Below are positions 15,277 through 23,820 of a DNA stretch of 37,567 nt, in pieces. The notes below the pieces were generated by a model, which did not search any database, was not told where the DNA came from, and worked only from the letters and a program-made list of their open reading frames with translations. The stretch is from NCBI GenBank assembly GCA_902623185.1, contig CACNSW010000017.1, forward strand, positions 1 to 37,567, written 5' to 3'. Position 1 is the stretch's first letter. Every line of letters starts with the position of its first letter. The translations under genes were made by a program, and so were the position numbers. This stretch comes from an uncultured SAR116 cluster alpha proteobacterium (GTDB lineage Bacteria; Pseudomonadota; Alphaproteobacteria; Puniceispirillales; Puniceispirillaceae).

Positions 15277-16488
15277 ATGAGAACTAACTCAATATCTTCA
15301 TTGATATATGACTCAAAAGTACGTGGCTATTTCTTCCAGACCATAATCTTGTTGGCACTTTCAGCGAGTATATGGTGGCTAATAGATAACACTGTCACCA
15401 ATCTTGCTGATCGCGGTAAAACCGTGGGATTTGGCTTCCTGGGGGAAAATGCTGGGTTCCAGATTAGCGCAACGCTTGGCACTTGGCTATTCGATTACAA
15501 CGTGGGCCAATCGAGCTATCTTGACGTTTATTTCATTGGGATCACGAATACTTTTCTAGTGGCGATTCTAGGCATTGCGGGCGCAACCGTACTTGGGTTC
15601 ACAATAGGCATTATGCGCCTTTCACAAAACTTTATAATTCGCGCTTTTGCCACTGTTTACGTAGAGTTATTGCGCAATCTTCCGCTGCTGCTTCAATTGT
15701 TTTTCTGGTATTTTGCGGTGCTACGCGCTCTGCCCTCAAAGCGTGATAAAATCGAGATCATTCCCGATGCAGTTGCGATGAACATCACTGGCTTGTACTT
15801 GCCGGCACCAATCGTCGAATCCGGCTTTATGTACACTGTTATCGCATTCTTTATTGCGATTGCAATGACTTTTGCATTGAGAGCTTGGGCGCTGAAACGG
15901 CAATCGGAGACAGGCCAGCGGTTTCCCGTTTTTTGGACAGCAATTGGTATAATCATCAGCTTGACGACGCTGACCTTTTGGCTTAGCGGCAGCCCAATGA
16001 ACTGGAGCTTCCCTGAATTCAAAACTACAGGTGCAATCCTTAGAAGAGGTTTTCAAAGCGGGTCTGGCATGGTGCTTGTGCCTGAAATGCTTGCTGTCTG
16101 GCTTGCCTTGACCCTTTACACTGCTGCATTTATTGCTGAGATTGTTCGTGCTGGCATTTTGGCAGTTGCAAAAGGACAGACTGAGGCAGCTTATTCAATT
16201 GGTATGCGCCCGGGCATGACATTGCGACTTATAGTCATTCCTCAAGCACTACGCGTGATCATCCCACCATTGACGTCGCAATATCTTAATTTAACCAAAA
16301 ACTCATCCCTCGCTGTGGCTATTGCTTACCCGGAGCTTGTATCGATTTTTGCTGGTACTGCGCTAAATCAGGTTGGCAAAGAAATTGAGATGATTTTCAT
16401 GATGATGATGGTTTATCTAACTTTCTCGATTGCCACAGCTGCCTTCATGAACTGGTTTAATGCTCGTGTCAAATTGGTAGAACGTTAG
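15277..16488 (+). CDS. aapQ: General L-amino-acid ABC transporter permease, AapQ/BztB type
   Basis: A 403-residue inner-membrane permease of the polar amino-acid family. An N-terminal helix (QTIILLALSASIWWLI) is followed by a periplasmic stretch, then a GxxGATVLGFTIGIMRLS start of the core and the VYVELLRNLPLLLQLFFWYF motif. The C-terminal EAA loop reads GQTEAAYSIGMRPGMTLRLI and contacts the ATPase. The large insertion between core helices (about residues 150-260) is typical of AapQ compared with short HisQ-like permeases. It pairs with AapM to form the channel. The ATG follows the terminator hairpin closely, so translation depends on read-through transcripts. Confidence 0.93.
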   Translation: MRTNSISSLIYDSKVRGYFFQTIILLALSASIWWLIDNTVTNLADRGKTVGFGFLGENAGFQISATLGTWLFDYNVGQSSYLDVYFIGITNTFLVAILGIAGATVLGFTIGIMRLSQNFIIRAFATVYVELLRNLPLLLQLFFWYFAVLRALPSKRDKIEIIPDAVAMNITGLYLPAPIVESGFMYTVIAFFIAIAMTFALRAWALKRQSETGQRFPVFWTAIGIIISLTTLTFWLSGSPMNWSFPEFKTTGAILRRGFQSGSGMVLVPEMLAVWLALTLYTAAFIAEIVRAGILAVAKGQTEAAYSIGMRPGMTLRLIVIPQALRVIIPPLTSQYLNLTKNSSLAVAIAYPELVSIFAGTALNQVGKEIEMIFMMMMVYLTFSIATAAFMNWFNARVKLVER

Positions 16489-16508
16489 ATCATGGGTGAA
16501 ATCAAGAT

Positions 16509-17894
16509 ATGACAAAATCCCGTAAATATGTCCGCTTAAAAGACGCGCCTCTGCTACCTCCACCAGCGACAGAGGCCGGAGTTACTGGCTGGCTCTGGCA
16601 GAACATATTTGCCAGCATGACAGATTTTCAGTCAATCGGTGCATGTGTTCGCTCGCTGTTCATGATATTTTTCTCGCTGCTGCTAGTTTATGTGTTTGTA
16701 GATCAGACCTTTAGTTTGATGGATTTTGCAATTTTTTCAGCAGTTTGGTCCGACCCTGAGGGGTTAAAACGCGAAGCCTGCTGGACCCTCCAGCAGGGAG
16801 GGGCTTTACCCGATGGTTGGCACGGTGCTTGTTGGCCCTTTGTGTGGGCTAAACAGAAATTTGCTTGGTTCGGTCCCTACCCGAGCGAAGAACTATGGCG
16901 CGTGTACCTGTCGTTTGCCATTGGGATTTTTGGTCTTATCTGGGTGCTGGTTGAGCGCATGCCTTTTCGCGCTCAGGTTGGTGTATTAATGCTTACCATC
17001 TACCCACTTTTTGCTTTCATTCTTCTAACCGGGGGCAATAGCGGCGCCAGCTTTACCGGGATAGGCGTTTGGATAATTGCTGGCATTGCAGTGATTTCTG
17101 TCGGCCGCATCGGGGCCACTGGCTACCTGGGCGCTGTTTTTTCCAGTGTTTCTGGCGTTTTTGGTATAGTTGGATGGGGCATTGTTGCGCTGAATGTTTT
17201 TCGCGGAGTTGCTGCCGTGGATTTTAATCTTACACCGGTAGGTACTGGTGACTGGGGTGGGCTATTAATCACTCTAGTGGTGGCCTTGACCGGAATTGTT
17301 GCATCGCTTCCGCTGGGTATCGTCTTGGCACTCGGCCGTCGCTCGAAGCTGCCAGTAATTAGTATCCTGTGCACGATCTTTATTGAGTTTTGGCGTGGTG
17401 TGCCCTTGATTACGGTGCTTTTTATGGCGTCCGTTATGCTGCCGCTGTTCCTTCCTGCGGGTGTAAATTTTGATAATCTGTTGCGCGCTCTAATTGGGGT
17501 CATGCTTTTTTCAGCTGCCTATATGGCTGAGGTTGTCCGCGGTGGTCTTCAGGCAATTGATAAGGGGCAATATGAGGGCGCACAGGCGATGGGCTTGTCC
17601 TTCTGGCAAAGTATGCGCCTGATTATTCTGCCTCAAGCCCTCACCCACGTGATCCCAGGCATTGTTAACACCTTTATCGGTCTGTTTAAGGACACCACTC
17701 TGGTTTCCATCGTTGGCATTTTTGATCTTTTAGGGGCAGGTCAATCTGCGGTTGCGGATGCTGCCTGGTCAACCCCGGTTCAGGCGATTACTATGTATCT
17801 TTACATAGGGATCATCTTCTTCATATTCTGTTTCGGGATGTCGCGCTATTCAATCTTTATGGAAAAAAAGCTCAGTAAATCTCGGCGGCATTGA
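16509..17894 (+). CDS. aapM: General L-amino-acid ABC transporter permease, AapM/BztC type
   Basis: A 461-residue partner permease, longer than AapQ because of several N-terminal membrane helices before the transport core. The start has a cytoplasmic proline-rich stretch (LKDAPLLPPPATEAG), and the core begins near residue 250 with LLITLVVALTGIVASLPLGI. VIFIEFWRGVPLI-type motif and MAEVVRGGLQAIDKGQYEGA followed by ALTHVIPGIVNTFIGLFKDT form the EAA loop and the distal helix. It lies 20 bases after aapQ on the same strand and ends nine bases before aapP. Function and location are those of the channel half partnering AapQ. Confidence 0.93.
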   Translation: MTKSRKYVRLKDAPLLPPPATEAGVTGWLWQNIFASMTDFQSIGACVRSLFMIFFSLLLVYVFVDQTFSLMDFAIFSAVWSDPEGLKREACWTLQQGGALPDGWHGACWPFVWAKQKFAWFGPYPSEELWRVYLSFAIGIFGLIWVLVERMPFRAQVGVLMLTIYPLFAFILLTGGNSGASFTGIGVWIIAGIAVISVGRIGATGYLGAVFSSVSGVFGIVGWGIVALNVFRGVAAVDFNLTPVGTGDWGGLLITLVVALTGIVASLPLGIVLALGRRSKLPVISILCTIFIEFWRGVPLITVLFMASVMLPLFLPAGVNFDNLLRALIGVMLFSAAYMAEVVRGGLQAIDKGQYEGAQAMGLSFWQSMRLIILPQALTHVIPGIVNTFIGLFKDTTLVSIVGIFDLLGAGQSAVADAAWSTPVQAITMYLYIGIIFFIFCFGMSRYSIFMEKKLSKSRRH

Positions 17895-17903
17895 AGCTGA
17901 AGA

Positions 17904-18692
17904 ATGAAAGAGAAAATAATGGCTGCTTCTACTGATAATAAAATGCAAGTCACCAATGAGGTGATGATCTTGATGTCGCAGGTCAATAAATGGTTTGGTG
18001 CTTTTCACGTTTTGCGTGATATCAACCTGACAGTCAATAAAGGTGAGCGCATTGTTATTTGCGGTCCATCAGGATCAGGCAAGTCGACGCTGATTCGCTG
18101 TTTAAACCGCCTTGAGGAACACCAGTCAGGCGATATAACTGTGCAGGGCATCACGTTAAACAACGATCTCAAGAACATTGATGAGATCCGCCGTGAAGTT
18201 GGCATGGTTTTTCAGCATTTTAATCTGTTTCCCCATCTAACAATTTTGGAGAACTGCACCCTCGCTCCAATCTGGGTACGGCGTATGCCAAAGGTCGACG
18301 CAGAGGCACTTGCAATGAAATATCTCGAAAGAGTAAAAATCCCTGAACAGGCACATAAATATCCAGGCCAACTTTCCGGTGGCCAGCAGCAGCGTGTAGC
18401 GATTGCTCGTTCACTATGCATGGAACCACAACTGATGCTGTTTGATGAACCAACTTCAGCACTTGACCCTGAGATGATCAAAGAAGTTTTGGATACAATG
18501 GTCGCTCTTGCCGAGGATGGGATGTCGATGATTTGTGTTACGCATGAGATGGGCTTTGCTCGCAAGGTTGCTAATCGCGTGATATTTATGGACGAGGGTC
18601 AGATAATCGAGGAAAAGGAGCCCGAAGCGTTCTTCGAAAATCCAGAGAATGAAAGAACAAAACTTTTTTTAAGCCAGATTCTCGATCACTAG
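17904..18692 (+). CDS. aapP: General L-amino-acid ABC transporter, ATP-binding protein
   Basis: A polar amino-acid ABC ATPase of 262 residues. Walker [20 protein letters not shown]-loop [13 protein letters not shown], signature [16 protein letters not shown], Walker [16 protein letters not shown] and the switch His in [13 protein letters not shown] are all intact. [15 protein letters not shown] at the start is the AapP-type variant. It energises AapQM in the cytoplasm. The start could be ATG 17904 or ATG 17919 (MAAST), which better matches family N-termini; ribosome sites are weak for both. It is the last gene of the operon; the 229-base gap after it faces a convergent gene and shows no obvious terminator. 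Confidence 0.95.
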   Translation: MKEKIMAASTDNKMQVTNEVMILMSQVNKWFGAFHVLRDINLTVNKGERIVICGPSGSGKSTLIRCLNRLEEHQSGDITVQGITLNNDLKNIDEIRREVGMVFQHFNLFPHLTILENCTLAPIWVRRMPKVDAEALAMKYLERVKIPEQAHKYPGQLSGGQQQRVAIARSLCMEPQLMLFDEPTSALDPEMIKEVLDTMVALAEDGMSMICVTHEMGFARKVANRVIFMDEGQIIEEKEPEAFFENPENERTKLFLSQILDH

Positions 18693-18921
18693 TTGATCGC
18701 GTCTGCTATTATCCGTCTTCGTTCTTATTAAAAATTTTAAAAACCAAGACTAAGGGTATTTGTGACTGATATGCGTCAATTTCTGTAGATTTTTAAGTAC
18801 ATTTAGCACTTGATTCGCTTGTCTAAAATTTTTGATAAAGTTCTGTCAGATTGAAATTAAATGGTTCTATCTATTTCAAGCTTATTTTTCGTTGATGAAG
18901 TGCACGAAAACAAATTTAGTC

Positions 18922-19830
18922 TTACTCTGTTGCAACCGATAAAGCGGCGCGAAAAACTAGGCTGTGGCGCAAAGCAACTTCGTTAATATCATCGCCGTAA
19001 CCCCCACCGATTACAGTGGCCACAGCACAATCCTGTTGTCGAAAATGTCTTATTACCATCTCATCACGCGCCCTAATCCCAGAATTGGTAAGCGATAGTT
19101 GTCCCAAACCATCATTAATGTGCACATCGACACCCGCATCATAAAGCACCAGGTCAGGCTTCAAATACCGTTTTGTCAGCACCGATAAAGTTTCTTCCAG
19201 CGTCGCAAGATAACCTTCGTCACCAGTTCCTCTGTCGATCTCAACATCAAGATCACTCTCCGCGCGACGTGCTGGATAATTTGAACGGCAATGCAGCGAG
19301 CAAGTAAAAATCTGATCATCGCATGCAAGGATCCGCGCTGTACCATCGCCTTGATGAACATCACAATCGATAATGAGCACTTGCTCCACAATACCTTCAC
19401 GTACCAATCTACGGGCTGCATAAGCCAAATCATTAAATACACAATATCCTGCTCCATAGTCATAATGTGCATGGTGCGTTCCGCCAGCAGCGTGGCATGC
19501 GAGGCCGTTTGCAAGAGCTAGGTGTGCGGTTGCCAACGTTCCAGCCGGTGCTAGGAATGACCTATTGCGTAGGGCGTCGCTCCATTCTAATCCAAGAGTT
19601 CGCAATGCATTTGCAGACAACACCCCTTCATTTACAGAATTGATATAATTAGGACAATGAACTATCGATAGGTCTTTAACACTCGCTGTCTCAGCCTGAT
19701 ACTGAGTAAAGCTATCTAGGACACCATCTTCTTTAAGAGTCTTCATCAATCGACTAAATTTTGTCGCTGGAAATCTATGTCTCTCTGGCAAAGGGATGTC
19801 GTATTCTGGGTGTGTAACGAGTCCAACCAA
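18922..19830 (-). CDS. Histone-deacetylase-family zinc amidohydrolase
   Basis: A 302-residue arginase/deacetylase-fold protein of the class often labelled histone deacetylase or AcuC-like in bacteria. The His pair is in GGTHHAHYDYGAGYCVFND, the zinc Asp-His in LIIDCDVHQGDGTA, and the further zinc Asp in YDAGVDVH. The GGGYGDD loop (residues near 275) carries the usual glycine-rich motif. The natural substrate may be an acetylated polyamine or small amide rather than histone, which bacteria lack. The TTG start (19830) follows GGTGAAAA. It is transcribed alone, convergent to aapP and divergent from the DUF4856 gene. Confidence 0.88.
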   Translation of the reverse strand: MVGLVTHPEYDIPLPERHRFPATKFSRLMKTLKEDGVLDSFTQYQAETASVKDLSIVHCPNYINSVNEGVLSANALRTLGLEWSDALRNRSFLAPAGTLATAHLALANGLACHAAGGTHHAHYDYGAGYCVFNDLAYAARRLVREGIVEQVLIIDCDVHQGDGTARILACDDQIFTCSLHCRSNYPARRAESDLDVEIDRGTGDEGYLATLEETLSVLTKRYLKPDLVLYDAGVDVHINDGLGQLSLTNSGIRARDEMVIRHFRQQDCAVATVIGGGYGDDINEVALRHSLVFRAALSVATE

Positions 19831-19960
19831 AAATTTTCACCGTATTTAACAATATAATTTGTGAGATGACTGCTTTAGCTAATTTAGAAAGTTAAAACAC
19901 ATCTTGATATAATTATCTTATTTTATTTTCAAAAATCAAAATACGCTGCGACAAAAAAGG

Positions 19961-19976
19961 GTACTAATTTAGTCCT
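19961..19976. promoter_or_regulatory. Upstream copy of a tandem operator-like repeat
   Basis: GTACTAATTTAGTCCT contains the palindrome ACTAA-T-TTAGT. Read on the other strand, GACTAAATTAGTA resembles the GACT-4-YAGTC core of type 1 IscR sites. A near copy (14 of 16 bases) starts exactly 60 bases downstream. Both lie in the promoter region of the DUF4856 gene. Confidence 0.45.
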
Positions 19977-20020
19977 TATTTTGTTGACTTTGAGAACTGT
20001 TCGCAATATACAATTAATTA

Positions 20021-20036
20021 GTACGGATTTAGTCCT
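20021..20036. promoter_or_regulatory. Downstream copy of the tandem operator-like repeat
   Basis: GTACGGATTTAGTCCT repeats the upstream element with two changed bases, and keeps the GATTTAGTCCT half. It ends 44 bases before the DUF4856 ATG, a position where a bound repressor would block transcription. The upstream copy keeps the better dyad. Confidence 0.45.
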
Positions 20037-20080
20037 GTTTAATTTGCATACCGTGTAAAAAATCTCTTGGAGAAATTGTA

Positions 20081-21478
20081 ATGAGTAAAATAATAAGTTT
20101 AGCCGGTTTTGTATTCGCCGGCATTATGTCAACCAGTGCGCTGGCAGATGGTCACGGAAACCACGTCTATGGTCCATTCCCAATAACTCTGAAAGGGTAC
20201 AGTGGTGACAAGACGAATTCTGTTTCATATTCCGGCCAGGTTGGCCGACAGCTACTTCATAATAGCCTCAAAAAAGCTATAGGGAAGAGTGCTGGCTTGG
20301 AAACTTTAAATTCGTATTTTAATGGGTCTGATGGTGATCTTCCAATCCTTGATCCTGTATCTAGTGATAAATTCATGGTCGATCACACTAATGTTAACAA
20401 CATCTCGAAAACCAACCTCTCGGGAAAAGCTTACAAAGGCGATATTGCTGGTTGGCCAGGCGGAATGAGTGGCAAGAAAGTTCTAGCATCAATGATTTTA
20501 AGAGCGTCAAAAGTTGATGGTGGATACGATCCAAAGCATGGCTACGACTATGCTCAGCTAGTCTCAAAATTTGCTATGGGTGGAGTATTTTATCATCAAG
20601 CTTGCGATAATTATTTGGATGAAAAGTTGGAAGCAGGCAATAAGCCCAACAATAAACCCTATAAGGATGGTGCGTATTACACAGGCAAAGAGCATTCTTG
20701 GGACGAGGCGTTTGGGTATTGGGGCGCAGCAGCACACGGAGCTACGCTGTCATCTGAACAGAACTATAACATCGCTAAAAAGAAAGATATGGTTTCGGCA
20801 GATGCAAACTCAGATGGTATTGTTAACTTAAAATCTGAGATGAACTATGCACATGCTTATTATGCGTCAGCCTTCGATAAGGGTGGCAAAACAAAGTATT
20901 ACAACACGATTACCCAGGCATTTATTGACGGGCGTCGAGTTATAACCGATGCAAAAGGTGAGGCTTTATCTGACACAGAAAGAAACACAATCATGGGAAA
21001 GGCCAGAGTCATCTGCTCAAACTGGGAAAAAGTGATTGCAGAGGCAGTATTTAAATATGCAGGTAGCGTTTATGGCGATCTAGAAAAGCTTAAAGGAGGC
21101 AGTGACGCAAAGGCATATCGCAAATATGTCAAACATTGGGGAGAGCTAAAAGGTTTTGCACTTTCGCTTCATACAAGTCATCAAAATCTGGGAGAGCTTG
21201 GTCGCAAAATTGATGGTCTGATAAAGTTTGGACCTGTGGTTGGTGGCGTATCACCATCGCAGATTTCAATAAATACCCAACGGGTGAGTGGGGTGGATGA
21301 CGCAGGTAACTTCACTTTCCAGAGTGCTAGTGTAGATGAGTACATGCTCTACATGCTCCGCCTTCAAAAGCTAATGGAAGATGAGTTTGGAGTTGTTGCA
21401 AAGAATAACGACAAACTTGCAGGAATTTCTAATCTTGCAGAAAAACTTGGTTCAGGTGAGAGCGTGGAAAACGACTAA
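20081..21478 (+). CDS. DUF4856 (imelysin-like) secreted protein
   Basis: A 465-residue exported protein (signal MSKIISLAGFVFAGIMSTSA, cleavage after ALA near 22). It matches the DUF4856 pattern as I recall it: FPITLKGYSGDKTNSVSYSG followed by GQVGRQLLHNSLKKAI near the start, EHSWDEAFGYWGAA in the middle, and helical segments with WEKVIAEAVFKYAGSVYGDL and HWGELKGFALSLHTSHQ. DUF4856 proteins resemble imelysins (IrpA-type, iron-regulated surface or periplasmic proteins) and often occur near iron-uptake genes. The exact ligand is unknown. The GXHXXE motif of imelysins is not present in canonical form. Tandem repeats upstream suggest metal-responsive control. It is followed by a sterol-desaturase-family gene on the same strand. 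Confidence 0.75.
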   Translation: MSKIISLAGFVFAGIMSTSALADGHGNHVYGPFPITLKGYSGDKTNSVSYSGQVGRQLLHNSLKKAIGKSAGLETLNSYFNGSDGDLPILDPVSSDKFMVDHTNVNNISKTNLSGKAYKGDIAGWPGGMSGKKVLASMILRASKVDGGYDPKHGYDYAQLVSKFAMGGVFYHQACDNYLDEKLEAGNKPNNKPYKDGAYYTGKEHSWDEAFGYWGAAAHGATLSSEQNYNIAKKKDMVSADANSDGIVNLKSEMNYAHAYYASAFDKGGKTKYYNTITQAFIDGRRVITDAKGEALSDTERNTIMGKARVICSNWEKVIAEAVFKYAGSVYGDLEKLKGGSDAKAYRKYVKHWGELKGFALSLHTSHQNLGELGRKIDGLIKFGPVVGGVSPSQISINTQRVSGVDDAGNFTFQSASVDEYMLYMLRLQKLMEDEFGVVAKNNDKLAGISNLAEKLGSGESVEND

Positions 21479-21486
21479 TCCTGTCA

Positions 21487-21512
21487 ATTGGGAAACGCAC
21501 GGTTTTCCCAAT
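21487..21512 (+). other. Intercistronic stem-loop after the DUF4856 gene
   Basis: ATTGGGAAA and TTTCCCAAT form a perfect 9-bp stem with an 8-base loop, nine bases after the stop. No T-run follows, so it is more likely an mRNA-stabilising or processing hairpin that sets unequal expression of the two genes than a terminator. The CGGAG ribosome site of the next gene starts just after it. Confidence 0.6.
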
Positions 21513-21531
21513 ACCATACCCGGAGAATAGC

Positions 21532-22515
21532 ATGCCTGAGATTATTGAACTGATTTTTAGCGATTTATCAGCACAATTTCTTAGCCCTAGGAAAAGGCTG
21601 TTTATTGGTTACCTTGCCTGCGCCTTTTGCATCGCCGTTCTCTGGGTGTGTGTAATCAATCGGACAAGTTTGAAAAAAGGTTTGGTTATGATTTTTGCTC
21701 CCGCTGTCTGGCTGAGTCGTTCAAGCTTGTTCGATGTCTTTTGTTTTGCAATCAATCGTGTATTTTTTTCCTTTTTGCGTCCAGCACTATTTACACACCT
21801 AACGATTGCTACGATCGTTTATCAGCTTTTGCATCTCCAGGTACTTATGCCGATTGGCGCTTTGGACTATGTAAACTATTGGGTTGCTACCTCAACGTTT
21901 ACCCTAGTTTACTTTATCTTTGACGATTTTTCACGCTTTGGTGTGCACTATTTGATGCACCGGATTCCCTTGCTGTGGGAGTTCCATAAATTTCATCATA
22001 GTGCAGAAACACTAACTCCCCTGACAGTAACGCGGACACACCCCGTAGAGGGTATTATTTTTCTTTTGAGAACCGTGAGTGTGCAAGGGGTAACTATTGC
22101 TTTGTTTGTTGGTCTTTTTGGGAGCAAGGTCGATTTACTCACAATTTATGGTGTGAGTGTTTTAGGGATGGTATTTCATTCATTGGGTTCAAATCTTCGG
22201 CATTCGCACATCGCAATTCGTTATCCAGTAGCAGTTGAAAAGATCTTCATATCACCGGCCCAGCATCAATTACACCATTCGCGCGATCCACAACATTTCG
22301 ACCGCAACTTTGGCGTTGTCTTGGCGATCTGGGACCGTCTAATTGGTTCTTTTCACCCTTCTATAGACAAGGAAATCAGATTCGGTCTGACAAAATCTGA
22401 TGCAGACTTTACAAAATCTATTTGGTCAATGTATTTGACGCCATTTATCAATCTATTCCGCCTTCTGGGTCGCCTAAAAATCCATGCCCCAAAAGGTTTT
22501 GAGAGGGTGAAATAG
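21532..22515 (+). CDS. Sterol desaturase / fatty acid hydroxylase family membrane protein
   Basis: A 327-residue integral membrane di-iron protein. Several helices precede the His-box region: DDFSRFGVHYLMHRIPLLWE (HxxxH), FHKFHHSAE (HxxHH), RHSHIAIRYP and AQHQLHHSRDP (HxxHH). These are the eight-His ligand set of the family that hydroxylates or desaturates sterols, fatty acids or carotenoids. The bacterial substrate is not predictable; sphingolipid-like or hopanoid-type lipids are options. It is probably co-transcribed with the DUF4856 gene. Since the enzyme needs iron, shared iron control is sensible, but this is inference. CGGAG eight bases before the ATG is a good ribosome site. Confidence 0.85.
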   Translation: MPEIIELIFSDLSAQFLSPRKRLFIGYLACAFCIAVLWVCVINRTSLKKGLVMIFAPAVWLSRSSLFDVFCFAINRVFFSFLRPALFTHLTIATIVYQLLHLQVLMPIGALDYVNYWVATSTFTLVYFIFDDFSRFGVHYLMHRIPLLWEFHKFHHSAETLTPLTVTRTHPVEGIIFLLRTVSVQGVTIALFVGLFGSKVDLLTIYGVSVLGMVFHSLGSNLRHSHIAIRYPVAVEKIFISPAQHQLHHSRDPQHFDRNFGVVLAIWDRLIGSFHPSIDKEIRFGLTKSDADFTKSIWSMYLTPFINLFRLLGRLKIHAPKGFERVK

Positions 22516-22520
22516 ACATA

Positions 22521-22745
22521 ATGTGTATGCATCATATCGCAAGTATGTCGCATTACTGTGGCGATCCAGATCTTCCGGAGGCAATACAACGTTATTTTCA
22601 TTGCCGGCTCAGTTGTGGCTATCGTTCAGTGCCTGAGGCTTTCATGGATACTTTCAAAATCTATAAAAAGATCAGGCCGTCAACGCCTGATTGGCTTGCT
22701 CCTAAGAAAGTGGCGGAGATCCTCAATCCGAATTTAGTACTTTGA
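22521..22745 (+). CDS. Hypothetical protein downstream of the hydroxylase
   Basis: A 74-residue frame starts five bases after the hydroxylase stop, with GAGAGGG as a distant ribosome site. The N-terminus (MCMHHIASMSHYCG) is Cys/His-rich, and the C-terminal part has SVPEAFMDTFKIYKKIRPST and DWLAPKKVAEILNP. No family is recognised. The tight spacing suggests co-transcription, but the frame could also be fortuitous. Met8 (MSHYCG) is an alternative start. Confidence 0.35.
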   Translation: MCMHHIASMSHYCGDPDLPEAIQRYFHCRLSCGYRSVPEAFMDTFKIYKKIRPSTPDWLAPKKVAEILNPNLVL

Positions 22746-22789
22746 GAATACAACGCGTTTGAGCGCCATTTTTATCGGCTTTTGAAAGC

Positions 22790-23476
22790 TTAACCCTTAC
22801 TTTTCCAGATCTGGATTTTATTTTCTAGCTTCTCGCGACCTGCCGTCAAATGGCCTGTGGTTGCGTGCCGTGTTCCGATAATCTCGCCCTTATCACCATA
22901 GATTGGTAAATGACCAGCGCCAATATTGCTAATCATCATTTTGGTAACGCTATTGCTTAGCAAATGAAAGGCGGTTGCGATACTTCCAAATGGCATAAGC
23001 GGATTAGGTGGTTTTCTAATGTCTATTTTGTTTTGCAGTGATTTGATTGCTAACTGCTGTTCACTGATGTTTTCATTTACTTTAATCCCACTCAGACCGG
23101 CCTCACCGTCTAATTTTAGGTAACTTGTTGCCCTTTGCCCTTTTATTGGTAGGTTGTTATAACTTTTGTTGAGTATGTTGTCGGGAGGTGTCAAAAACAT
23201 TTCTCTAAAAAACTGAACACGCTTATAGCGAGAAATTAAATTTGGCTGGTTACTCAAATCTAGTTCCGGGGACAACAACTGCGCAGTTTGGCGATCTGTC
23301 TCACCGCCCTGCTCGACATCTCTAGTGCTAGGAGTAGCAATAGCCGAGTTATTGTTGACAAGATTTACCCTTGTTAGCAACTCACCTCTTGCGATAGACG
23401 GTCCACAAAAAATCGCCGCGACTACGCTAAGCAATATTGGATAGGTTACTTTTCGATATTCGCTAAACCATGCCAT
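22790..23476 (-). CDS. Secreted hypothetical protein
   Basis: About 228 residues from ATG 23476. The N-terminus is a signal peptide (YRKVTYPILLSVVAAIFCG, cut near ARG-E). The rest is a polar, Asn/Ser-rich sequence with few aromatics, without Cys in the mature part and without a recognised domain. RYKRVQFFREMFLTPPDN and GDKGEIIGTRHATTGHLT are the most distinctive stretches. The gene stands alone between the convergent hypothetical frame on its left and the gene-poor stretch on its right. An upstream in-frame TTG at 23491 could add five residues; neither start has a good ribosome site. Function unknown. Confidence 0.6.
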   Translation of the reverse strand: MAWFSEYRKVTYPILLSVVAAIFCGPSIARGELLTRVNLVNNNSAIATPSTRDVEQGGETDRQTAQLLSPELDLSNQPNLISRYKRVQFFREMFLTPPDNILNKSYNNLPIKGQRATSYLKLDGEAGLSGIKVNENISEQQLAIKSLQNKIDIRKPPNPLMPFGSIATAFHLLSNSVTKMMISNIGAGHLPIYGDKGEIIGTRHATTGHLTAGREKLENKIQIWKSKG

Positions 23477-23820
23477 ATGGAAACACAGCAATTGCTATGC
23501 CACATCAGAGGATTGTGTTGAGAAAAATTTACTAATTATTCCTTACCCAGGCGTAGGACTGAAATTAAGTAAAAAAAAACTTCGACAAGATGAAGATATA
23601 AAAAAAACGGGCCGCCAAAGAGGCTCTGGATTTTAGGAGGAATTTAATGAACGTCACTTATTTGACACAAAAAAGCTAACTGCTTAAATAAGGCAAGCAT
23701 CTTGCCAACCTATGGCAAAACTATAAAACATAAAAATGACCTCCGTAGATTTGGCCTCTACATAGTCAAGAAAAGTTCTTTCAATAAGCGTCAATTATAT
23801 ATTTTTCAATTTTAAGGTTT
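23477..23820. other. Intergenic stretch with a strong ribosome site and a 10-codon frame
   Basis: This AT-rich gap holds TTTAGGAGGAATTTA directly before a plus-strand ATG (23647) that opens only MNVTYLTQKS and then TAA (23677-23679). The signal is stronger than for many true genes here, so it may be the fossil start of a lost gene or a short peptide. A weak GTAGA/TCTAC stem lies near 23745. I see no other gene, and no clear terminator for the minus-strand transport operon ending at 23821. Confidence 0.35.
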
